A stretch of 8,461 nt of DNA. Source: DATLHO01 sp035539855 (GTDB lineage Bacteria; Bacteroidota; Ignavibacteria; OLB7). Below the pieces are notes generated by a model, which had not been told where the DNA came from, ran no database searches, and was given only the letters and a program-made list of their open reading frames with translations. A program made the position numbers and the translations under genes. The DNA lies in assembly GCA_035539855.1 (NCBI GenBank), contig DATLHO010000006.1, positions 1 to 8,461 of the forward strand, written 5' to 3'. Below, in pieces: positions 1-5,165 of this stretch (positions within the stretch are counted from its first letter, which is position 1; each line of letters opens with the position of its first letter).

Positions 1-2
1 GT

Positions 3-596
3 GAGGCCGTCGTCGGCCGCAACCGCGGCGGCAACGGTGTCGGCGCGGTCGTCGGTCGCAACGATACGAGCGGCTACGGCGTGCGCGGCTTCAACACGAA
101 GGACGGTATCGGCGTGCTCGGTCAGGCCGGCATCTCCGGCGGCACCGGCGTCGGCGGTCGCTTCGAGAACGTCAACGCCGCCAACGGCAACGACGCTCTG
201 CAGGCCGCGACCAACGGCACCGGCTGGGCCGGCAACTTCACGAACGCGAACAACTCGCCGGCCTCGCGCGGCGTGCGCATCTCGACGACCGCAGGCCAGG
301 GCGGCAACGCCCTGACGCTCGCCAACGGAACGTTCGCGACGTCGTACCAGCACCCGTACGCCTCGAACACCGTCGTCGACGACGCGACGCTCGTCGTGAC
401 GGCCGCCGGCGCGGTGACCGTTCCGACCGGACCGCCCCTCGTCGATGGCGCCCATGTGTGGGTCGTCAACAACGCGGGCGCGCTCATCACGGTCACGAAC
501 ACGACCATCGGCGGTCTCAACATCGCGCCGGGCATGGCCGCGGAGCTCATCTTCGTGTCGACCGTCAGCGGCGCCAACTGGATCCCGGTCCAGTAA
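3..596 (+). CDS. Glycine-rich repeat, fibre-like surface protein (3' part only)
   Basis: The frame is open from the window's left edge, so the start lies outside; 197 residues and the stop are visible. The first ~85 residues are a degenerate Gly/Asn repeat in which units of the form G-x-N-x-x-G-x-G-V-x-G recur (GRNRGGNGVGAVVGRN, then YGVRGFN, IGVLGQ, TGVGGRF). Such repeats are known in long bacterial surface proteins and phage tail-fibre-like proteins, where they form elongated beta structures. The last ~85 residues, from YASNTVVDDATLVV to WIPVQ, lose the repeat and read as alternating beta strands, probably a compact C-terminal cap or trimerisation/recognition domain. No transmembrane anchor or sorting motif is seen at the C-terminus. 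A small secreted-protein gene follows 47 nt downstream and probably shares the transcript. The actual function is not recognisable; an adhesin or fibre is an inference from composition. Confidence 0.7.
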   Translation, partial: EAVVGRNRGGNGVGAVVGRNDTSGYGVRGFNTKDGIGVLGQAGISGGTGVGGRFENVNAANGNDALQAATNGTGWAGNFTNANNSPASRGVRISTTAGQGGNALTLANGTFATSYQHPYASNTVVDDATLVVTAAGAVTVPTGPPLVDGAHVWVVNNAGALITVTNTTIGGLNIAPGMAAELIFVSTVSGANWIPVQ

Positions 597-643
597 GCGG
601 GCCACGCGCACCGAGTTCACTTGTTCACTGAAATGCAACAACA

Positions 644-1000
644 ATGAAGCGATATCTGATTCTGCTCTTCCTCGCCGCCGCAGGCGGCCCGCTCTTCGCC
701 CAGGGCTCGCTCCCGTCGGACGCGCCCGCACCCACGCCGGCCCCGACGCCGGTGATCGCGCCCGCGCGCGTCGACGTCGCCCCGTCGGCGACGGTGTCGG
801 CCGCGCCGGCAGTCGCGCCGGCGCAGAACGTGACGGCTCCGACCGAGGCGAAGGCCTCGACCGAGGTGCCCGGCACGCTCATCGAGTCGACGACCGCGAC
901 CGCATCCGAGGCGCCGAGCGTCTCGGCGACGCCGGCCGCCGCAACGATCGAGGCCGCACGCATCCATCGCGAGAATCCCCAGGGAGAGACCGCGAAGTAG
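644..1000 (+). CDS. Small secreted Ala/Pro/Thr-rich protein
   Basis: This predicts a 118-residue protein with a clear signal peptide: M-K-R, a hydrophobic core (YLILLFLAAAGG), and a probable signal peptidase I site after LFA, so the mature protein would begin near Q20. The rest is low complexity: PAPTPAPTPV near residues 28-37, then Ala/Thr/Val/Pro/Glu-rich sequence with no cysteine and no recognisable fold, likely disordered in the periplasm or outside the cell. There is no Shine-Dalgarno sequence before the ATG; the upstream 47 nt are locally AT-richer and contain a direct repeat of the heptamer gttcact (615-621 and 623-629). The signal peptide is the main reason for believing the gene, because high GC gives many false frames here. 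It lies between the fibre-like gene and a strong hairpin, which suggests a two-gene unit. I do not recognise the family. Confidence 0.68.
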   Translation: MKRYLILLFLAAAGGPLFAQGSLPSDAPAPTPAPTPVIAPARVDVAPSATVSAAPAVAPAQNVTAPTEAKASTEVPGTLIESTTATASEAPSVSATPAAATIEAARIHRENPQGETAK

Positions 1001-1027
1001 GCTCGCGCCATACGCGTCGATGACACG

Positions 1028-1054
1028 AGAGGGCTCCCCGTCGGGGAGCCCTCT
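1028..1054 (+). terminator. Strong hairpin, probable transcription terminator
   Basis: A perfect 12-bp inverted repeat pairs 1028-1039 with 1043-1054 around a 3-nt loop (gtc), 28 nt after the stop codon of the small secreted protein. The stem is GC-rich with three A-T/G-C pairs at its base. The following bases (tcgcattcc) are not a proper U-run, so it is either an intrinsic terminator with a weak tail or an mRNA 3'-end stabiliser. It separates the first two genes from the phosphatase/reductase pair. Since the stem is symmetric it could work on both strands, though no minus-strand gene ends here. Confidence 0.75.
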
Positions 1055-1160
1055 TCGCATTCCGGCCCGTACGAATTGCCGGTCGTTCGAGTCCGCCGCA
1101 GGTTCTATCTTGCCGCCCCGATGAGGGCAATCAGAAACCACGACAGCCGACACAGTCCGA

Positions 1161-1168
1161 GGAGGAGG
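1161..1168 (+). promoter_or_regulatory. Shine-Dalgarno sequence deciding the KdsC start
   Basis: The run ggaggagg lies immediately upstream of two consecutive in-frame ATG codons (1169 and 1172). From the GGAGG core at 1161-1165 the gap to the ATG at 1172 is 6 nt, close to the usual optimum, while the gap to 1169 is only 3 nt; 1172 is therefore preferred. The other complete genes in the window lack an obvious purine-rich site at this distance, so this is the only strong ribosome binding site seen. Confidence 0.75.
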
Positions 1169-1171
1169 ATG

Positions 1172-1735
1172 ATGGCGACGACGAACGATCCACTGGCGCT
1201 TTCGACGAACGAGCTCAACGAGCGGGCGGCAAAGATCCGCCTCGTGCTCACCGATGTCGACGGCGTGCTCACCGATGGAGGCGTCTTCTACGGAAGCGAG
1301 GGCGAGGTGATGAAGCGCTTCAACATTCGTGACGGTATGGGCGTCGAGCGCCTGCGCGACATCGGCGTCGAGGTCGGCATCATCACCGGCGAACAGTCCG
1401 AGTCGGTCGTCAAGCGGGCCGAGAAGCTGCGCATCGAGCTGGTGCACCTGTACTCGAAGGACAAGAAGGCGACGCTCGAGGAGATCCTCGCAAAGCACGA
1501 GTACGAGGCCGAGCAGATCGCGTACATCGGCGACGACGTCAACGACATCGAGATCATGAAGATGGTCGGACTGGCGGCCTCGCCCGCCGACGGGTTCCAC
1601 GAGACGCGCGAGGCAGCGGCGTTCGTCTGCCGGCGACCGGGCGGTCATGGCGCTTTCCGCGAGCTCTGCGAGCTGATCATCGAGGCGAAGAAGGAGGCGG
1701 AGACGGCCGAGCGCAAGACGTTCGGATTCGCCTGA
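1172..1735 (+). CDS. kdsC: HAD-family Kdo-8-phosphate phosphatase (KdsC/YrbI type)
   Basis: The 187-residue product is about the length of E. coli KdsC, which hydrolyses 3-deoxy-D-manno-octulosonate 8-phosphate to Kdo and phosphate in the cytoplasm, a step towards the inner core of lipopolysaccharide. HAD motifs are all present: motif I DVDGVLTDG (nucleophile D28, acid/base D30), motif II ITGEQS (T72), the motif III lysine in DKKATL (K98), and motif IV YIGDDVND (D121, D122) for Mg2+. The C-terminal RRPGGHGAFRELC (about 154-166) matches the GGRGAVREVC tail characteristic of the KdsC subfamily, which closes over the neighbouring active site in the tetramer. There is no cap domain, as expected for this C0 subfamily. 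The frame is open further upstream (ATG at 1121), but the strong ribosome site favours 1172. No other Kdo gene is in the window. Related phosphatases acting on other nonulosonate or sugar phosphates cannot be excluded. Confidence 0.9.
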   Translation: MATTNDPLALSTNELNERAAKIRLVLTDVDGVLTDGGVFYGSEGEVMKRFNIRDGMGVERLRDIGVEVGIITGEQSESVVKRAEKLRIELVHLYSKDKKATLEEILAKHEYEAEQIAYIGDDVNDIEIMKMVGLAASPADGFHETREAAAFVCRRPGGHGAFRELCELIIEAKKEAETAERKTFGFA

Positions 1736-1768
1736 GCCGCGTGCGCAAGATGCCGATCGACCGTCACA

Positions 1769-2344
1769 ATGAATTCGAAGAACATCGTGTCTGATCAGAC
1801 CAATCACATGCTCGAGACCGCCACGCTCGGCGGCGGATGCTTCTGGTGCATCGAGGCCGTCTATGACGACGTGCGCGGCGTCGTCGACGTCGTCTCGGGA
1901 TACTCCGGCGGGCGCCGGCCGAATCCCACGTACGAACAGGTCTGCGCCGGCGTCACCGGGCACGCCGAGGTCGTGCAGGTCACGTTCGATCCCGCGGTGA
2001 TCAGCTACCGCGACATTCTCGGGATCTTCTTCTCGATCCACGACCCGACGACGCTCAATCGCCAGGGCGCCGACGTCGGCACGCAGTATCGCTCGGTAGT
2101 CTTTCATCACTCGCCCGAGCAGAGGCGCGTTGCCGAGGAGATGATCGCCTCGATCGCGGCCGACGGCGTCTACGACGCGCCGATCGTCACCGAGGTGGCC
2201 GAGGCCGACGTCTTCTATCCGGCCGAGGACTACCACCAGGAATACTTCCGCCGCAACCCGACGCAGCCGTACTGCAATGCGGTGGTCGGACCGAAAGTCT
2301 CGAAGTTCCGCAAGAAGTATTCGGAGCTGCTGAAGCAGGACTGA
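1769..2344 (+). CDS. msrA: Peptide-methionine (S)-S-oxide reductase MsrA
   Basis: The 191-residue protein reduces methionine-S-sulfoxide in proteins and free form, repairing oxidative damage with thioredoxin as electron donor. The signature GGGCFWC places the catalytic cysteine at C24. The conserved segments SGYSGG, YEQVCAGVTGHAEVVQVTFDP, FFSIHDPTTLNRQGADVGTQYRS and YPAEDYHQEYFRRNP follow in order. The resolving cysteine is C169 in QPYC, followed by the usual VVGPKVSKFRKKY tail. There is no signal peptide or lipobox, so it is cytoplasmic, and no fused MsrB domain. It begins 33 nt after the KdsC stop and is probably cotranscribed. The ATG at 1769 has no Shine-Dalgarno sequence; an in-frame ATG at 1808 would give MLETATLGGGCFWC and is an equally possible start, since the first 13 residues are not conserved in the family. 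The family assignment itself is very secure. Confidence 0.96.
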   Translation: MNSKNIVSDQTNHMLETATLGGGCFWCIEAVYDDVRGVVDVVSGYSGGRRPNPTYEQVCAGVTGHAEVVQVTFDPAVISYRDILGIFFSIHDPTTLNRQGADVGTQYRSVVFHHSPEQRRVAEEMIASIAADGVYDAPIVTEVAEADVFYPAEDYHQEYFRRNPTQPYCNAVVGPKVSKFRKKYSELLKQD

Positions 2345-2546
2345 CCGCGGAATGCGGCGTCGATTGTGTTTCTGCCGTACCGCCCGCCGGGGACGGACGG
2401 TGCGCGACTACGGGTGTCCGGAAATGGACCGCCGTGGCCGAGCGCGGTTCGTACATTCGGCTGCATCCTTTCGAGCGGACCCGCCGTAGGGAGTCGGCCG
2501 CGCATCGCGGCGCGACGCATCCGACCATCCATCCTGCTACCCGGCC
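2345..2546. other. Intergenic leader before the phosphatase pair
   Basis: This 202-nt gap between msrA and the first phosphatase presumably holds the promoter of the large two-gene unit, but no convincing -35/-10 pair can be read. A 7-bp inverted repeat with one G-U pair joins 2376-2382 to 2398-2404 (15-nt loop), and a 5-bp one joins 2499-2503 to 2510-2514; both are GC-rich and may be chance. An in-frame stop at 2487 with no start codon before 2547 fixes the start of the next gene. Confidence 0.35.
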
Positions 2547-5165
2547 ATGAGCCGCATCTCCAAGGCAATATCCCGACGACTTTCGGCGCTGACCGTCGTG
2601 CAATTGCGCTTCGCGTTCACGCTGATGGCGGCGATCGGCCTGGCCGCGGCGACGGTCGTGGCGACCAACACGTTCCGCCACCTCGTCACCCACTCCGATG
2701 AATGCGTCTGGGGCGATGACCGGTTCATGCCCGGCGCCTGGGCCGTGCACATCGTCGAGATCCTCCCCGGCGGACGCGCCGACCAGGCCGGCCTGAAGGT
2801 CGGCGACCGCGTCCTGGCGATCAACGGAACGCTCGTCGGCACCGGTCCGAGCGCCCCGTTCCGCGCGCAGGAGCTGCTCGACAAGTCGCCGGTGGAGACG
2901 CCGATCCCCTACGTCGTCGAACGCGATGGCCGGGTCATCGAGGCGACGATCGAGCTGACGCGCATCGTCCGGTTCTATCTCTTCGCCATCCCCGCTCTGT
3001 CGGTGCTTTGGATCGTGATCGGGTTGATGGTCGTCTTCAGCCGGCCACGGGGACACGTGCAGTTCGAGTTCTTCGCGCTCGCGGTCACGTCGATCTTCGC
3101 GCTCTCGCTGATGCCCTCGACGCCGAAGCCGCAGGATCCGGCGGTGATGCTGCTCTGGGGGATCGCCGGCGTGGCGTTCTACATCATCTGGTTCCACTTC
3201 TTCAGCATCTTCCCGGTCGATCAGAAGATCTTCGAGCGGCAGAGCCGTCGCCGCCTCATCTACGCCCCGGCCTCCCTCCTGCTCGTGCTCGGACTGCTCA
3301 GCGTCGTGCTGGAGATGCTCGCGGTGAAGCCGCCGGGGTGGCTGTCGTTCGTGCTCGGCTACGGGACGTTCGGCATCCTGATGCTGTACTTCATCGGCGG
3401 CATCGTGCTGTTGTACCGGGGCTACCGGATGCTCTCGGCGACGCCCGAGCGCCGGCCGATCACAGTGATCCTCATCGGCAGCATTCTCGCGGGCGCGGTG
3501 CTCGTGTACATCACGGTGCTGCAGACGACGCGCGCGGTCTCGACGAGCGTCCTGTATCCGCAGTTCCTGATCCCGATCGTCCTGCTGCTGGCGCTGCCGG
3601 TCTCTTTCGGCTGGGCGATCTTCAAGCACCAGGTGATGGACTTCCGACCGGTCGTGCGCGCGACGCTCGTCTACGGCGTGTCGATGCTGCTGCTCGGCGG
3701 ACTCTACCTGTCGGTCGCCTACGGCGTCGGCCAGCTCTTCGGATCGCTTACGGTCAAGGAGTTCCAGACGCCCGTCGAGATGCTCATCTTCGTCGCAATC
3801 GCGCTCGCCTTCGAGCCGATGAAGCGGCAGATGCAGACGACACTCGAGAACCGCTTCTTCCCGCAGCGTCGCGACTACTCGAAGCAGCTCGGGACGTACG
3901 TCACGGAGGTCGCGGAGACGGTTGGCACGCGCGGCGTCGCGGGGCTGATGGCCAGCACGCTGCGGAGCACGCTCGAGCTGCGCGGATGCTGGGTGCTGCT
4001 CGAGGACGGCGACGGCTTCGTGCAGCTCGTCGCGCGCGACACTGAGTATCCCGCGGTGACGCTCGACGAGACCGACATCGACACGCTACGCTCGCTGCTG
4101 CGCGGACAGCACACGCTCATCCCGCTCGAGACCGCCGGCGACGCCGTCGGCGAGCACCTTCAGAAGTATTTCGCATACGTCATCGGTCTGTACGCGCAGG
4201 GCCGCGTCATCGGCGCGGTCCTTCTGAGCCGCACCGAGAGCGGCGATCCGTTGAGCGGCAGCCAGACACCGTTCATCGTCGGCGTCACGACCCAGGGCGC
4301 ATCGGCGCTCGAGGTCGCGCGCCTGTACGAGGGCGAGCTGCGGCGGCAGCGTTATCAGGAGGAGCTCGCGACCGCGCGGCGCATCCAGGAGAGCCTGCTG
4401 CCGGCGACGATGCCGGACATCCCGGGCATCTCGATCAGCGCGGTCTCCGATCCGGCACAGACCGTCGGCGGCGACTACTACGAGATGATCCAGCTCGACG
4501 AGGCGCGCTTCCTCGTGATGATCGCCGACGTTTCGGGCAAGGGATTGCCCGCCTCGCTGTACATGGCCGAGCTCCACGGCATGGTCCGCATCGCCAGCGC
4601 AATCCACACGACGCCGAAGAAGATTCTCACGATGCTCAACGAGCATCTTTATCGCGTGATCGAGCGCGGCTCGTTCATCACCGCGACGTTGCTGCTGTTC
4701 GACACCGAGCGGCGCACCGTCAGCTACGCGCGCGCCGGTCACACGCCGATCATCCGGCGCAACGGCAAGCAGATCGACACGCTCGTGCCGGCCGGCATCG
4801 GCCTCGGCATGAACCAGCACTCGTTCGAGCGGTTCCTCCAGGAGTACACCGTCAACTACGAGCCGGGCGAGACGTTCATCCTCTACAGTGACGGCGTCTC
4901 CGAAGCCATGAATGCGCGACGCGAGGAGTTCGGCGAGGGCAGGCTGATCGACGTGATCTCCGGTGCCGCCGACCGCGGCGCGCAGGAGATCTGCGACGGG
5001 ATCATCCAGCGGATCGTCGAGTTCCGCGGCGGCGCCGAGCCGAACGACGACGTCACGGTCGTCGTCATCCGCATCGAGCGCGACACGAGCGTGCGCCCGT
5101 CGATCGCCGCGGCCCCCGAGAGAAGCTCCGTCGGCAGCTCCGACGTCTCCGATCGCTACTCATGA
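2547..5165 (+). CDS. PDZ / multi-TM / GAF-like / RsbU-type PP2C serine phosphatase, copy 1
   Basis: An 872-residue membrane phosphatase. Order of parts: TM1 (about 20-40); bacterial-type PDZ domain (about 62-138, core ILPGGRADQAGLKVGDRVLAING); nine further TM helices (roughly 143-165, 171-191, 199-222, 238-260, 268-290, 304-325, 338-358, 371-398, 409-423); a linker with NRFFPQRRDY (435-444), resembling the segment after the membrane domain of ComP-like sensor kinases; a GAF-like region (about 450-590); a helical linker (590-618); and a SpoIIE/RsbU PP2C domain (about 620-850). Metal-binding aspartates are intact: D643 in GGDYYE, D661 in ADVSGKG, D782 in YSDGVSEA, D834/D835 in NDDV. Positive loops (RQSRRR, RGYR, KRQMQ) place PDZ outside and the catalytic end inside. 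RsbU-like enzymes dephosphorylate STAS anti-anti-sigma proteins; the target here is unknown. ATG 2547 is the first possible start after the in-frame stop at 2487. Confidence 0.92.
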   Translation: MSRISKAISRRLSALTVVQLRFAFTLMAAIGLAAATVVATNTFRHLVTHSDECVWGDDRFMPGAWAVHIVEILPGGRADQAGLKVGDRVLAINGTLVGTGPSAPFRAQELLDKSPVETPIPYVVERDGRVIEATIELTRIVRFYLFAIPALSVLWIVIGLMVVFSRPRGHVQFEFFALAVTSIFALSLMPSTPKPQDPAVMLLWGIAGVAFYIIWFHFFSIFPVDQKIFERQSRRRLIYAPASLLLVLGLLSVVLEMLAVKPPGWLSFVLGYGTFGILMLYFIGGIVLLYRGYRMLSATPERRPITVILIGSILAGAVLVYITVLQTTRAVSTSVLYPQFLIPIVLLLALPVSFGWAIFKHQVMDFRPVVRATLVYGVSMLLLGGLYLSVAYGVGQLFGSLTVKEFQTPVEMLIFVAIALAFEPMKRQMQTTLENRFFPQRRDYSKQLGTYVTEVAETVGTRGVAGLMASTLRSTLELRGCWVLLEDGDGFVQLVARDTEYPAVTLDETDIDTLRSLLRGQHTLIPLETAGDAVGEHLQKYFAYVIGLYAQGRVIGAVLLSRTESGDPLSGSQTPFIVGVTTQGASALEVARLYEGELRRQRYQEELATARRIQESLLPATMPDIPGISISAVSDPAQTVGGDYYEMIQLDEARFLVMIADVSGKGLPASLYMAELHGMVRIASAIHTTPKKILTMLNEHLYRVIERGSFITATLLLFDTERRTVSYARAGHTPIIRRNGKQIDTLVPAGIGLGMNQHSFERFLQEYTVNYEPGETFILYSDGVSEAMNARREEFGEGRLIDVISGAADRGAQEICDGIIQRIVEFRGGAEPNDDVTVVVIRIERDTSVRPSIAAAPERSSVGSSDVSDRYS
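5162..5165 (+). promoter_or_regulatory. ATGA stop/start overlap coupling the two phosphatases
   Basis: The ATG of the second phosphatase (5162-5164) overlaps the TGA of the first (5163-5165). No Shine-Dalgarno sequence precedes it, so translation of copy 2 probably depends on ribosomes finishing copy 1. This arrangement usually gives similar amounts of both proteins and is common for subunits of one complex. Confidence 0.85.

Noticed and set aside
1076..1111. Possible promoter for kdsC with ttgccg (1076-1081) and tatctt (1106-1111)
   Set aside because: The spacing is 24 nt, too long for a sigma-70 promoter, and no better -35 hexamer is present; not supportable from sequence alone.
1076..1171. 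N-terminal extension of KdsC from upstream in-frame starts (e.g. ATG 1121)
   Set aside because: The added residues are Arg/His-rich and not seen in the family, and they read through the strong ribosome binding site at 1161-1168.
617..2236. A 539-codon open frame on the minus strand
   Set aside because: It lies antisense to the secreted protein, kdsC and msrA, which have clear motifs. The product is Arg/Asp/His-rich with no recognisable domain, typical of the shadow frame of GC-rich genes.
2376..2404. Hairpin with a 7-bp arm in the gap before the first phosphatase, considered as a riboswitch or attenuator
   Set aside because: It is a single GC-rich hairpin with one G-U pair and a 15-nt loop, without conserved riboswitch sequence; expected by chance at this GC content.
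2187..3629. A 480-codon open frame on the minus strand
   Set aside because: It is antisense to msrA and the first phosphatase; its Arg/Asp/Glu/His/Gln-rich composition is that of a codon-shadow, with no domain.
3008..4045. A 345-codon plus-strand frame within the first phosphatase (and 5632-6699 in the second)
   Set aside because: Both are Arg/Ala/Asp-rich out-of-frame readings of the TM region; their parallel presence in both copies comes from shared codon use, not from a conserved overlapping gene.
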